A stretch of DNA of 64,000 nucleotides from Phyllosticta citriasiana (GCA_038021145.1 JBBPHT010000005.1:1612001-1676000), one strand, 5' to 3'. Counted from the stretch's first letter, positions 46,073-58,349 are shown. The notes: generated by a model not told the origin, from the letters alone. Translations and numbers: made by a program.

Positions 46073-47267
46073 GGTGACGCCAATTGGCCTCTTGTTGTCA
46101 GTATGATGGGACGCGAAAGGGCCCCCGGTGCTATTATGGAGTCAGGAGAATCGCCAAGGAGCAGGAAGATTCGCAGACAAGGCCCTCTGGACTAATGTAT
46201 GGTCGCAGGGGCGATTTTTGTCCAGTGCTGACCAGCTGCATGGTGCTACAGGGGGCCAAAAGCTAGCCTATAGAGGTTGACGGTGGCGCTGCAAAGTGGG
46301 AAGATTGTGGATGGATTGGGGGTCCAAAGTCAGCGGCTGGCTGGTCTGTGCTGTGCTGTGCTGTGCTGTGCCCTTCTTTGCCCCGATCACCTTCTCCCTC
46401 CAGAGCGAAGCAGACGCTCGACTCGCGTGTCACAGCAGCACCTGGATCCAACGTCGGCGACTATTCCACTTCCACGACGTGGCCGCATACGGACCTAGAA
46501 GGGGGGTTGGAAAAAGCTGTGCCGCAAAAAACAGTCTCCAAAGTCGTGGACGAAGAGTTTGTGCACTGGCCCCGACGTTTCCCTTGGCTGATCCACACCA
46601 CTTCCACGCTAAAGGATCCGCAAAGCCACGAGAAGTCCTTTGCGATGATTGCCTCGGTGATGGACCAACTCTGCTATCGTGCGTCGCTGCGGCCTACCGC
46701 TGTCTGCAAGAAACCTTGCAATCGCAGCTCAAAACAAGTCGCTACGCCGTCCCGGCTGTCAGATTGATCAACTTGAGCTTGATCATCATGCTTAAATGTG
46801 GATCTGGCCAATGGGACGTGCAGCTTTGAGACCCCAAAGGCAAGGGGCTTTTGGTATTAGAAACGAGCCCACGCTGCAGGATCCCGGGAACAGCTTCCGG
46901 GTCGAAGGAGTCGCTTGACATTGCGCTGGACCTCTTGCCTTGACAATCCCGCTAGAGAATGAAATGCGCCATGTTTCTTCAGAGCGACGGCAAGAGACCG
47001 TGTTGTGCATCTCACAGACGGGTGTGGACCTTGGGAACGCTGATAGTCAATCGCAGAAAACCAATCACAGTCAAAATCGCGGAGAAGGCGACGATACCGG
47101 TTGCTGGTGAGTCGTCTGGAGTCTAGATTTGTCAATTTCTCTCCCGGTAGCTTTCTATTCTCTTTAATTTCCATCTCTCACGACAACTCCTCCGTCGGAA
47201 GTTCATAAGATGCAAGCGTAGGGAGCAAGCACCTGATCTTTCCAATTGGGTCCACTCACTTCCAGAC
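46073..47267. other. Intergenic, protease-like gene promoter side
   Basis: This 1.2 kb between two minus-strand genes includes a TGTGC pentamer array (46,348-46,371). The frame 46,296-46,829 (plus) looks non-coding. A minus-strand frame (47,174-46,857, 105 residues) could be a small gene or an alternative 3' extension of the PAP2 gene, since a GTGAGT site overlaps that gene's stop. I cannot support either as a gene. Confidence 0.5.
46348..46371 (+). repeat. TGTGC pentanucleotide repeat
   Basis: About five tandem TGTGC units lie in the promoter-side region of the protease-like gene. Confidence 0.8.
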
Positions 47268-48476
47268 TCACGCCAATGATTCCGTCCTTTTGTTTCCCAG
47301 AGCCGAATCCGGGCTGCCAGCACGACTTTGATCCAGACTAGGACTCCACGCCCTTCGAGCTGTAATGGCGCCAGCTGGTTTTGGCTTCTCTATCCGCAGC
47401 ATCCAGAAAGCCCAGTCCTCGAGTGGCTCCAAAACCAACCACAGGCGATTCCATCGCCAGCCCAGCGCCGGGACAGCCGCACCAACCAAGGCATCGAGCA
47501 CAAAGTGATTTGCCGTCGCCAAGATTGTAATCAACATCGCCGTGGGCCACAGCGGTGCAAAAATGCGGAGCATGCGGTGTGGTGAGAACCGCAACAAGCA
47601 GATGCAGAGGAAGAGCGCGGTGCCAAAATGGAGGGAGGGCATGGCGGCGATAGTCAACTGGAAGCGGTTGTGGGTCCATGCGGAGCCGGAAGTGGAATCA
47701 AAGCCAGGGTCGGAGTGTTGAAGCCCGCCATGCAGCACATCGACGAAGCCGTATTCTGGCGGTAACAGGCGCGGAGGCGCGCAGCGGTAGGCGGTCAGAA
47801 TGCCAAAGGCGATGAGATTGTTTGTCGCGATTGTGCGGCGGATTTTGCGGAAGACGTACGTTGGGAGGTAGGTATAGATGTATACTAGGAAAGCAACACC
47901 GACGATGATGTGAGAGTAGTATATCGTGGCGAAGAGGTTCATGAGGGAGGGGGCATATCCAAGGACGAGGCGCTGGAGTGAGAGCTCGACGGCAAAGCCA
48001 ACCCGCTTCTCCAGAGAGAGGATTGAGAGCGCATGATGGCGCGCAGTGGAAAAGATGGCCGTGTTGTGGCGGATCAAGGTTGCCGAAAGCGCGCGCGCGA
48101 GCTGATATATCCTAGGCTATTCAGCACATCTCCAATGCCCCGGGCTAGAATCTCATGTACCAGTAGCTCAGGTTCCAGTACCAGATCTCCATGACGAAAG
48201 GAAACTTGGCCAAAAACTTTGACATTAGATTGTCGCGAAAGCGCGAGGAATCAGGGCGCCCTGACGAGGAGGTCGGGTTGATTTCATTACAACGGGCTAG
48301 CAAAGGGGCGTAGGCCTCGGGGTCATCCTGGCGTGCGTCGCGTCGTCTGTTGACGAGAGCGCCAATTGTGAAGACAAGAACAATGACTGAGAGAAGTTAG
48401 TATCAAACTATGGCGTCCATGTGAGTGTTGATGCTGTCGCACCTCCTGGCTCGACGACGTTCTTGAGGGCACTCAT
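47268..48476 (-). CDS. PAP2-superfamily integral membrane phosphatase/transferase
   Basis: Minus-strand exons 48,476-48,443, 48,386-48,161 and 48,111-47,268 are joined by 56 and 49 nt introns that restore phase; they give 367 residues. An N-terminal membrane anchor (VIVLVFTIGALVNRRR) is followed by several transmembrane helices. The PAP2 signature is split as AAMPSLHFGTALFL and ATANHFVLDALVGA, giving the catalytic His-His-Asp pattern of lipid phosphatases and of the Aur1/inositol-phosphorylceramide-synthase-like group. The first motif (KxxxxxxRP) is not obvious, as in the PAP2_3 subgroup. The substrate is probably a lipid phosphate or phosphoinositide head group, but the exact reaction is unknown. 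A GTGAGT overlaps the stop codon region, so an extra 3' exon is possible. Confidence 0.8.
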
Positions 48477-49372
48477 AACGATAGCGCCAGGAAAACCACG
48501 AAAGCTGGTGTACAGATCAATAGGTGAGCTGGGAAAGAGGGAAAGAAGAACAGAAAAGAAAGTCGTTGTCAGGCTGGGTGACATGTAGTAGTGTGCGTAA
48601 GACAACGAGGGCAGGCACAAGGCGCACGCAGACAGGAACGAGGGAATCTTTCCAGAAGGCACCCAATGAGCAGGCAGGCCATGATGCGATACCAGAAGAC
48701 AAAGTATATGCAAAAGGAAAGACGTGCGTCAAGTGAATGGGTTCGGAAGCCGAGAATGCCGCTGCTGATGTCGCGTGCTCCCCATCATCATCCCACCACT
48801 CAAATCGTTGTGCAATCACTGTGTCTGTATTCGCGCAGGAACAAGGCAGAGGAATGCTCACGCCGAATGATTGGTCGATACGTAAAGACATCCGGCCTAA
48901 GATGCGATGCCACGAATCAATACATCTTTGGTCTGGAGGGAAGGAGTTGGAGATGGTTCCAGGCGCCCGGAAAGAAGCGGCTGTACCCGAGCGCTGGCGG
49001 AAGGTAAGTGTTCGCGACATCCGAAGAATTGAGTGGATAATTCGGCGTGGAGAATCGAAGAAGCAAACGCGCGGCTCGCCCGGAATCAGCCTTGTGGGGA
49101 CCACCTCACCGCTTACGCCCGTGTCGGGACCGTGGCGCCGGCAGCCGTACGACTATTATACAGTGAATGCTGATGTTGCTCGTGTCATTTGTTCCTAGAG
49201 TTGTACGGCCAGAAAACCGATTCGGCCTAGGGGTATCATCTTGTGCTTACACACCTTCCTTTGCTGTCACCGCCCAGTCCCATGCATGCTCCCAAACCAC
49301 CGACATGAGAAAATGCAAGCACCGATCAACGAATTGGAAAACCATCGACTTTATGCAGTCCAGTAGAGCCTC
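48477..49372. other. Intergenic, PAP2 promoter region
   Basis: This 0.9 kb lies upstream of the PAP2 gene. Frames on both strands (48,517-49,104 minus; 48,737-49,198 plus) overlap and show no family. I see no gene. Confidence 0.6.
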
Positions 49373-50405
49373 TCAATCGCTGCCCGGTTTCAAAGAGTCG
49401 ACACCTCTGACAATGGCGTAGCTCGTCGCTGCAGCCAGTGCTCCCACGACCAAAGTCTGGACAGCACTGGAGAGACAAGTCTTTCTAGGGCAGCCTGTCG
49501 CGCTGGCCTTGACATAACCAAAGATTAGCAGCACCGCGACTGTGATTCCGATGGAGGTGAAGAGGGCGTCCTTGATCTTGGACAGGAAAAAATACGGCAG
49601 CATTGGTACGAGTCCACCTAAAAAGAGTAAGTGTCATGCTTCATACGATTGAGCTCAGGACTTACCAAGGAAGTAGGAAATTCCCATGACCAAGGCTGAG
49701 ATCCAGGCACGACTGAGGGCTGGCTTTTCCAGCTTGAGTTCAAAATCCATCATGAACTGGAAATTAAGTCAGCAAAAATGCTCTCGAACTTCCTCCTCTT
49801 CCTTCGGAACGCGAAAGGCTTACCTTGACCCACATGTCGTGGTCATTCTTTAGCGCTTCGACGACAGGCTTGACGGTTTCCCTGGGCAGACTGTATTCTT
49901 CGAAAATCTCGTAAATCTCTTCCTCTTCGGCATTGGGCATGTGAACAACTTCATGACGTTCACGGGCCTCCTCGACTTCGTACGCCTTGCTCTCGGTCAC
50001 CGCAGCCAGGTAAGCACCGAGGCCCATACTGATAGCACCAGAGAAGAGCTCCGCAAGACCACCCAAAATGACCAGGCGCGTTGACCCAATGCTGCCAAGT
50101 GTTAGCCATGTCAAATTTAGTTTTCGCCAAGAGGGCGCTCTTTGGCAAACGAGGCTGAGTCAAGACAGGCTGGGCAGAGGACCAGCGCTGCGCTTGTTTG
50201 TCTTCCAACTGTTGCGCAAAATGGCGAGGAGTACTTACGACGACAGGCCTGCTGTCAGCGCAAATGGCACAGTCAGTCCATCAGCAAAGCCGATGATGGT
50301 GTCGCGAATGATTTCATTGTTGCCCGAATGCTTCTCAGGATGCTGAGGTGCTTCGGAGGGGGGAAGTTGATTCGGATACTTGGGCAATAGTGGTTGTGAA
50401 GACAT
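49373..50405 (-). CDS. CCC1: VIT1/CCC1-family vacuolar iron/manganese transporter
   Basis: Four minus-strand exons, 50,405-50,239, 50,091-49,824, 49,756-49,666 and 49,617-49,373, are joined by introns of 147, 67 and 48 nt; total 256 residues. The first helix holds IIGFADGLTVPFALTAGLSS, the VIT1 signature with the transport Asp. Next come LVILGGLAELFSGAISMGLGAYLA, a cytosolic metal-binding helix rich in Glu (EEEEIYEIFEEY), and three C-terminal helices including ISYFLGGLVPMLPYFF. Family members import Fe2+ and Mn2+ into the vacuole in exchange for protons. The first intron is longer than its neighbours. Which metal is transported is inferred from the family. Confidence 0.92.
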
Positions 50406-51821
50406 AGCGGAAAGCGATCAATTGCTTTTATGAAGAAATGGAAAGTAGTCACTGTTGTGGAGAAACCGGGCAGGTCGACCGGGAGTGGCGAGATAGACAG
50501 CGTTTGTCAGTTCGCTCAGACTCAGAAGGCGAGCCGCGATTGGCAGGGTCCTGGTCGGTGGTTGGGCAAACGGGATTAATGCAGGACAACGGCCAACAAA
50601 ACAACGTCGCGGAAAGAAATTTGTGAATAAGGGCGAGCAGAGAGATGGATAAGGCAAATATCAAAAATGTAAATTGGAGAAAGCCGCAGCAGGCAAAGAA
50701 AGAGTCGACGAACAACAACGCGGAGGGACGATGGAATGTGGCCAATCAGAGCGAGGCAGAAATAAGCAACACAAGTGCTCAAGCGGATGGCACTACATGT
50801 GGTTTCGCCTGCAACACAACGACCACCTAACACCATCGAGTAATCCGCTCGAGCGAGCCGTGTCAAGATGCCCAGCGACTGCCAGTCATCCGGTGTTTAC
50901 TTCATCAAGGGCTCAATCGTGTTGCCAATTCCTTGTTCTCTCCACCAGAGGACGTGCGCCGGGCCGAGCCTCAAAGCCTACCACGTCCATGTAACTCTGC
51001 ATGGCTGCATCAGCACCACAACGCAGCGTAGGCCACAAGCTGAGTGGCATCTTGGCAAATGTTGCAGGCATTTTCTACCGCCAATACTCTTCGCTTACCA
51101 CTTTTTCCAAGAGACAAGTTAAAATGTGTTGAACTGTTTCACGCATCCTAAGGTGCTTCACATAGCAGTCGGAGAGCCCTACAAAATGAGTATGCAGACG
51201 GAACCGCCGGACGGTACTTAGGGGACCAAAAAAGCTTCATCGCGAAGCACCATCAAGGCAAGTCTCTGTGTCATGGTCTCAAGGAACCAACCAACCAGAA
51301 GCCGGTCTGAATAAAGGTGGCAAGGAGTTACGAACCCAACATCCAGCTAGGACAGGGCGACCGGACTCGATACTTTTTTCCTATCCTGTCCCCTTGCTAT
51401 GATAAGATTTCTCAACTGAACATATTTGACAAGCTACCCCGCTCTACCCTGCTTCTCAACCAGCTCACGCCTTCAGCGCTGCTAGACCCATGTGCAATTT
51501 CTGGTGACGGTTTCTCGTTCGTCCAGGAGAACCTCACAAGAAGCATTGGAAGACAAAGCCAGAGCCCTTCCGGGCGTGGCAGGCAAAGCGTACCCGCAGA
51601 CTAGCTGATGTCTCCTACGTACCTTCCCTTCCGTCTTGACCGGAAACCTAGCCACGTACAGAAGGTTCCCAACCACCTCTTTTACACCACACCTCCCTAC
51701 GACATCACATTGATCAATCGCGAAACACGCTTCACGCCCTTCAATTATCGGCCTACAAGCTTCTTCAACGGGGTGTCACCTCACCAAGCTAGATTCTACC
51801 ATCGCGCAGTCACCACACATC
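50406..51821. other. Divergent intergenic region, CCC1-like and DUF7587-like genes
   Basis: This 1.4 kb holds two promoters. Frames such as 51,317-51,604 begin at non-ATG codons or overlap others, so I reject them. I see no repeat or RNA gene. Confidence 0.6.
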
Positions 51822-54320
51822 ATGGAGAGACGTTCAAACGGGCCGCAGATCCACTCGTTCAATTTCACAGCAAGCAATCTACATATCACATTTGCACAGC
51901 CAACGCAGGGCGCACAAAAATCTGCAAATTTGCAGCATATAGAGCAGTGCCCAATTCCTTCAATTGAGCCGGAAATCAAACAGGAACCCGAGGAAAGTAC
52001 TCCGACAGATGGATTCACAAATCGAGATCTTTTCCATCAGCTTCCTATACGCTCGCGCTCTGGCGAAGTCACAGCTCTTCTGACATCCTCGGCACCAGAT
52101 GGTGATAAGGTGGAGCCTGTCAGCATTTTCACAACCTCCTTACCATGGCAGGATGAGGAAGAGGAAGAGGAAGAGGACAAGAACGAGGACGAGTGCGGGG
52201 ATGAATACGAGGAAGAGGACAGGAACGAGGACGAGGACAGGAATAAGGACGAGGACGAAACTTCATTCGAGTTACAAATGGCGAGTATCGCCGCCGAGGA
52301 CGAGAGGGGACCTGCGAATTTGACCTGCAATTTCGAAGACGACTCGATTGTTTTTGTGGAATCACCTGCGCACAACGACCATGACCCGTCTCCCTCTCCG
52401 AACTCACCTCTTGTCAGCTCACTATTTCGCATATATGAAACATCACCGGAACCCATCATATACGCCAGAGAAGGATCAGAGGATGAAGTGGAATTGCGAA
52501 GCCTTGGAGGTTACATCGATGTCAAGAAGAAACGATCACGACCTCATCAAAGCCATGAACATCCTGAGGCCGAGAACGACTACAAAGAATCAAGGACAGC
52601 GAATTCAAAAAGAATGAAAACAGTTTCTCCAAATACCGATCGCCTGCTTACTGGCAGACATCTGCCACACTCTTGGAGCATGCTGGAACGCGAGGCAGTC
52701 ATTCTCCTTAGGACCTTCACAGAAAGCTCATGGGACGAAATCACAGAGATTTTGAGGGTCGAATTCTCCACATTGAGTTTCAGAAAGGAGATCGTGAGTG
52801 CCCAGTGGGCCGAGTGGTCTTTTGCATTCCGGGAAGAATCACAATATGATGCATACAAACGATGGCAAGAGCTACGTGCAAGTTTCGAAGCGGCTGCTCA
52901 GCAATGTGGCTTCGAGTTGAGGTCGCTCGAGAGAGATCGAAGGCGAAGACCCGCGACTAAGAGAGAAGAGCACAAGCACACAGGACACAGACGTACAATT
53001 CGAAATTGGCTTCTTAGAGGAAAAGGCCCGAAGCCACCCACTCCGAATGCCCGTGACATGAGCCCGCTCCTGTCCTCTCCTTTGCGAGCAAGGTCGACTC
53101 TTTGGTCCACGCTCCTGCGAGGCGCGGAATACCTGCCAGAGTCTCACTCAACTCAGGACGCAAGAGATGATGATGGACTTGAAGCCAGCGATGCCTTGTT
53201 GGTCACTCCTGCAACTCACAGGACAAATTACGCAATAGGAGATGAAAGTGAGGCCAGCTCGCCTCACAGCAACAACTCCCCGCCCAGTCCCGAGACGAAG
53301 GTCAGGAGCCCCTACTTTTTCGAAAGCAAGCGATCACGTCCTCGCCTCTTATTTCGCGTGTATCACAGCGGAATGCCTGGGGAAAATTCTCCCAACGGCT
53401 TTCGCTCTGGAAGGCGCAGACAAATCCCACGAGCTGGAACCATGGATTTGCCTTCTTCAAAGAGAGAATTGTTGGACCAAGCCATGATCCACCTCATGGG
53501 CTTTGATTATTCCTGTTTCGTCGCCACAACGACATCGCTGATCTGGAGTATCTACCAAGGCCTGGAGCGGAACCGAGACAGAGAAAAGGACTACAGGATA
53601 GGACAACAACACATCGCTCTCATCGACGCCGACAGAATCCCCGACTCAACAGTCTACCATGCGGGCTCACTGATTGGCGCCATCAAGACAGACCAAGAGG
53701 AACCAAGCCGGAAATCCAGCTGGATCGGATTCAAAGGCCGAAACTACAAGGGCCACTGCGAGTGGATGATCTGGGGCGAGATTCCGCCATGTGCCATCCT
53801 CTTCGACGTGCCGCTTGAGAAATTGATGACTGCTACGTCGGCCACCACCCACGGTACCGTCGCTATTGCCGAGTTCTTGTCTCTTCAACACCTCAGCTCG
53901 TGCGCCCACCAGGTCGAAGCCCCCTTGCCACGTGCCCGTAAAGCTTTCAATTCGACCACCGATCGTGTCGGCCATGATCTAAGCTCGAAAAGAGACGGCA
54001 TCATGCTAGGCCAGGTGACCACGTTATTCGGCTTCTCCATCTCTTCAGACCCAGAGCTGCTCACCGCGTTCGTGCATTCCGTGTGCCAGGGATGGGCAAT
54101 GATGACCGCCGGAGTGAAAGCCATCACCGAAGTGGCTTCTGGTTTTCTAGAGGAGCTAGAGCAGACCTCGGGCGGTGGCGGTGGTGGTGTTGAAGCAGTC
54201 GACGACGAGGTCGCCAGGGACATTGTCAAGGCCGTGCAAGAAGGACTAGAGAAGGCAAACCGAGAGGTGTCGAAGGAGAGAAAGCCCCAAACGTCGCCTT
54301 GGAAGAGGAGGAGGCATTGA
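51822..54320 (+). CDS. Protein with Myb-like segment and DUF7587-like C-terminal domain
   Basis: A single exon encodes 832 residues. Residues about 110-147 are an acidic run of Glu/Asp, Arg and Asn (NEDEDRNEDED-like). Residues about 283-315 (HSWSMLEREAVILLRTF..WDEITEILRVEF) resemble a Myb/SANT-type helix unit. A basic stretch follows. Residues about 504-665 look like DUF7587, a domain seen in fungal proteins: RPRLLFRVYHS, then FVATTTSLIWSIYQG and CEWMIWGEIPPCAI. The order Arg, Ser/Thr-rich strand, Glu recalls the R-S-E pattern of ADP-ribosyltransferase folds, but that link is my inference. The C-terminus is helical with a Gly run. It may be a chromatin-linked or nuclear protein. The function is unknown. 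Confidence 0.78.
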   Translation: MERRSNGPQIHSFNFTASNLHITFAQPTQGAQKSANLQHIEQCPIPSIEPEIKQEPEESTPTDGFTNRDLFHQLPIRSRSGEVTALLTSSAPDGDKVEPVSIFTTSLPWQDEEEEEEEDKNEDECGDEYEEEDRNEDEDRNKDEDETSFELQMASIAAEDERGPANLTCNFEDDSIVFVESPAHNDHDPSPSPNSPLVSSLFRIYETSPEPIIYAREGSEDEVELRSLGGYIDVKKKRSRPHQSHEHPEAENDYKESRTANSKRMKTVSPNTDRLLTGRHLPHSWSMLEREAVILLRTFTESSWDEITEILRVEFSTLSFRKEIVSAQWAEWSFAFREESQYDAYKRWQELRASFEAAAQQCGFELRSLERDRRRRPATKREEHKHTGHRRTIRNWLLRGKGPKPPTPNARDMSPLLSSPLRARSTLWSTLLRGAEYLPESHSTQDARDDDGLEASDALLVTPATHRTNYAIGDESEASSPHSNNSPPSPETKVRSPYFFESKRSRPRLLFRVYHSGMPGENSPNGFRSGRRRQIPRAGTMDLPSSKRELLDQAMIHLMGFDYSCFVATTTSLIWSIYQGLERNRDREKDYRIGQQHIALIDADRIPDSTVYHAGSLIGAIKTDQEEPSRKSSWIGFKGRNYKGHCEWMIWGEIPPCAILFDVPLEKLMTATSATTHGTVAIAEFLSLQHLSSCAHQVEAPLPRARKAFNSTTDRVGHDLSSKRDGIMLGQVTTLFGFSISSDPELLTAFVHSVCQGWAMMTAGVKAITEVASGFLEELEQTSGGGGGGVEAVDDEVARDIVKAVQEGLEKANREVSKERKPQTSPWKRRRH

Positions 54321-54361
54321 GGCGCAGGGTTTGGGATGCGGGCAGCGCAGTCGTTGCTTTT

Positions 54362-54392
<31 letters not shown>

Positions 54393-55110
54393 GGGTGGGT
54401 GGGGGGGGGGGGGGGGGGGGGCGCTCTGGAAGTCGTTCTCTGTCAAGTCACCCGATTTGCGAGAATGTTTTTCGATTGATCGTAATTTTGATAGACCGTC
54501 CTGAATCCAGAAGTAATCTTGAATGGCTCAAACAAGACCAAAGATGCATAGAATGTAGCCACTCACCTTGTTAGCTACCATGAAACCAGCAAGCGCTTAC
54601 TGCTCCCACCATAATGCCGCAATTTTTTTAGGGGACTTTGAGCGCATCAAGCTGGGAATCTGCAAGAATAACACTGCAGAGATGGGACAGATGTGATTCA
54701 ACTGCTTGCCTGTCAAGACAGATTGCCATTGATTTTTCCCTGCTTTCAGGACAGAGCTCGTCTACTCCCTACTACTAGAACCCCATGATTAGCCCAAAAT
54801 GCCGCAAGTCATGCATGACGCTCCTCTTTTCAACAGTCCAGAGTCGCTCAATGACCAACAGCTCGGGAAGAATTGTCATTTGTCTAAAGGACCAATGACC
54901 TGTCTGTGTGCACCTCAGTGCATCCATTCTCTGGTGACCCAGCCCACCCTCTGTCCCGCCCTTCCACCGGTATTTTTACAAGACAGTCAAGTGCTGTCGA
55001 TTGCCGCTCTGCCCCAAGCCTAGGGCGACTCAAAACCTTGACGCGGGCTGCCAAAACTCGAGCAAGAAATTGATATCCTCATATTCAATTCACGAACTTG
55101 CACCATCGCC
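54321..55110. other. Intergenic with T29 and G-rich tract
   Basis: This 790 bp lies between the convergent DUF7587-like and Spt5 genes. It begins with a T run followed by a G run; the rest shows no gene. Confidence 0.6.
54364..54421. repeat. T29 run followed by G-rich tract with G21 run
   Basis: Twenty-nine T (54,364-54,392), then GGGTGGGT, then 21 G (54,401-54,421). The G part could form a quadruplex. The length may be a sequencing artefact. Confidence 0.85.
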
Positions 55111-58100
55111 TCAATCATATCGGTCATCGTCTCCGCCTGCGGCAGGCGTCTCAGGGTAGGCGGCAGCGGGCGTTTCTGGAAACTGTGCGGGTGTCGGCGC
55201 CGCTGCAGGTGTGGCACCGTAACCATAACCGCCGTAATTGCTACTGTATCCACGAGGAGTAGGCTGATCAGCCGCAGGGGTCGGGGCGCTGAATCCAGGA
55301 GTAGGAGCATCAAAAGCGCCAGGAGTCGGATGCTGCCAAGAGCCAGGAGTTGGTTGTGCGTTGCTTTGGCCAGAACTTGCATTGGCATTCCACGCAGGAG
55401 TCCTGGAGCCAGAGTCAAAGGCCGTCGAACCAGCTCCGCCATAAGGAGTACGTGATGAAGCATCCCAAGCAGAGCCGCGCTGAATCGAATGTTAGAGGCA
55501 TCTTTGTCATGATACAAGCAAACTTACGTTGTCACCCCACGTCGAGCCACCATAAGCAGTCGAGCCTCCGTAAGCCGTACGACCTCCGTCGCCATAGGCT
55601 GTTCGGCTGCCGTCTCCGTAGGCAGTCCTATTTCCATCATTACGGCCAGCCCAAGCAGGAGTGCGTGAGCTTTGCCAGGCAGCGGGAGTCCGACCACCGG
55701 CTCCGCCATACGACGTTCCAGACCCGTTGGATTGTGACCATGCGGGAGTGCGGCCCCATGCTGGGGTTCTACCACCAGACTGTGCACCTATAGGAGTACG
55801 GCTGCCGCCCTGCCAGTTGGGAACGCGGGATCCAGGAGTGGAACCACCATATCCACCCGGAGCTGGAGCACCCCTCCCACGTCCACCACCAATCGGGATT
55901 GAGGCGCCGGTGATTGGGTCCTTGACCGACAAAGTGTCCTTGCCAACGGTGATGGTCTTGTTTTTGGTATGAAGCTCAACACGAGCCTCGAGGTCGGTAG
56001 TGTCCTTGACAATACCCAGGAGACCTTTGTATGGTCCTTTGCGGACGATGACCGTCTTACCGATCAACCTATCCCGACCAATGGTTTTGGGTGGTGGCAT
56101 TGGGCCCTGAGCTGGGCCATTTTGACCCATTTGTCTTTGAAGAGCAGGGTTCATCTTCATGAGGTCAGGGGCTGCACTGTTGACTCTGCCACCTTTGGCA
56201 GCGACAGTCGTTACATTGCCAGCCCTGACGACAAATACACCCGCATTTTCTGCTCGGGAGTTGTTCAAAACAAAGAGATAGTTGCGATGGATATGGAGGA
56301 CACGGCCCTGACGGTTCTCACCCGCGTACTCCTTGACTGTGTCATCGACGCGGATCTCAGAGCCATCCCGGTCAGTGCCAACGGCATTTCTGCGTCTGTC
56401 GATCTTGTTGGAGATGTTTGAGGGCAAAATAGTGCGAACCTGGCCGTTTTGGTCCAAGACACGCAAGGATTCACGGTCGACCTTGATAATGCACGCAACG
56501 GTGGCAACATCGAGCTGTACCAGATCGAAGAGGTCGTACTTTGTGATGCCAGAAATTCCGCCGGTGTCGCTTGCGACCCGGAGGTCTTTACTAAAGACCG
56601 TAATTTCCTTGTTGTTGGAGTCGGTCACGAGCGAGACGCGATCATCCTTGACCTTGATGACCATACCGACCTCGTCCTGGTATTTACTGGCACCGACAAC
56701 CTTGACGTGGTCACCTTCCTTGAACCTCTTTCTAAGGGTCTTCACAGGGGCTTCCACCGTCTGGCCTCGAAGGTCTCCTTCAGTGACTTTTAGTGTGACA
56801 ATGTCGTTGTGAACCGTCACAGCCTTGCCAACAACGCCCTTTTGCTCGCCCTGGAAAATTTCAACCATGTCTCCGGGCATGTAATTGGATTGGCCTGCTG
56901 ACTGCTTGATCGTGGCGGCGAGAGCGTTGAGATCCAAGTTTTCGGCGCCATCCTCGACCACGGCAAACTTGGTCACCTCATCAAGGCGGGGATGGACGGC
57001 ATCCGTTTGGAGCTGAGAGAGCTTGACCGTCTTTTCCAGAAATCCATCGACATAGCGGTCCTTCTTGTAGATCCAGATACGATGTCCATGCAGAGAAGTT
57101 TCTTGCTGAAGAAATTTCATGTGCTTCTTGCGGGCTTCAACATCACTGAAATGTCTCTGGGCGGGCCGTTGGAGGAATCCAGGGCGCTTGCGCTTGGCAT
57201 CGGGGGGCGCATTGGGATCATCGTGAAGGCCGTAGTCCAGACGAGGAACAATACGAACGGTGACCTCGTTGCCGTTTGGTTCCACCTCGATGATCTGTGC
57301 CAAATCTCCTGCATACAACTGGGGACCCTTCATGCGGACGTACATGCCTTCGGTGAGCTCTTCGGACTTCTTGACGCGGAGCAAGTCTGGCATTTCTTTG
57401 AGTGGGACCAGTATCATTCCCTTGTCTTTGCGAGGATAGCAAAACGAGATGTTATCGCACGCTAGCATGACTGCAGCCTGCTTGCGCGCTTCCACGTAAA
57501 TGTATCCAGGCATGATGGCGCCACGCTCAAAAACGGACGTGGCCTCGATTGGCTCGCGAGTGCGCACTCGATCCTCAATCTTTTTCGTGATGTCGAAGAC
57601 AATCTCCTTTTCTTTGCCGGGCTTGCACTTGACTCCCCAGATAGAGGGATCTTCTACGCTGGGCAGAAGTAGTCTTTGGGGCAAGACAGCCGAGTTGACT
57701 GCAGAGGCACGGTTACGACCGTAGCGCTCCTTAAGAGCAGCGGCTTGCTTCTCCGCATCCATACTCGCCTCCAACTCGCGTTGTCTGTCAAGTTCCCTGT
57801 GTCGACGATCATCGTTTTCGGCACCGGCTGGCATGTCGAGAAGGTCGTCAGGGTGAGTCTCGTCGGGCAGTTCGTCGTCTTCGTCGAGCTCCTCCTCATC
57901 TTCCTCGTCGACCTCGGCTTCGACATCGATGAACTGAAGGCGGGCATCGCGCTTGCGCCGTTTGCGCTGGTGACCCTGTAAACCCGTGAGAAAAACCTCT
58001 GTGGCAAGGTGCATCACCATGCAAGCGCGGATGCCGAGATACTTACGACAACTTCCTCTTCTTCATCTTCCTCTTCCTCCTCGTCCCCCTCTTCGTCGTC

Positions 58101-58349
58101 TTCATCGCCGCCATCCTCATGTTGCTCCTCGCCCTCCCCTTCCTCCTCATCTCCAGCGGCCTCTTCGTTGTTGTCTTCGTCGTCGCTCTGATGTGTGCTC
58201 CGTTTCTCTGTCCGATTGGGCCTCATATCGTCGTCGTCTTCATCTTCTTGTCTGGTGTCCTCCTCATTGTCAGAGACAACGGCTGGCTCAAAGTTGAAAG
58301 GCTCGTCATCCGACTCGGAACCGGCGAGGTCGTCGCGGTTGTCCGCCAT
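55111..58349 (-). CDS. SPT5: Transcription elongation factor Spt5 (DSIF/NusG family)
   Basis: Minus-strand exons 58,349-58,047, 57,975-55,528 and 55,479-55,111 are joined by 71 and 48 nt introns in phase 0; total 1,039 residues. The acidic N-terminus (about 1-150) is followed by the NGN domain (about 209-300, IWGVKCKPGKEKEI). Several KOW domains follow near residues 309, 463, 516, 641 and 737, the last with RKGPYKGLLGIVKD. The C-terminal repeat region is rich in GGRTPAW and RTAYGDG units and ends in TPAAAPTPAQ-like Pro repeats, the CTR phosphorylated by Bur1/Cdk9-type kinases. With Spt4 it binds RNA polymerase II and controls elongation and RNA processing. It is essential in yeasts. It shares a short promoter with the WDR6 gene. 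Confidence 0.97.

Noticed and set aside
48517..49198. Frames on both strands in the PAP2 upstream region
   Set aside because: They mutually overlap and have no family similarity; they are more likely promoter sequence.
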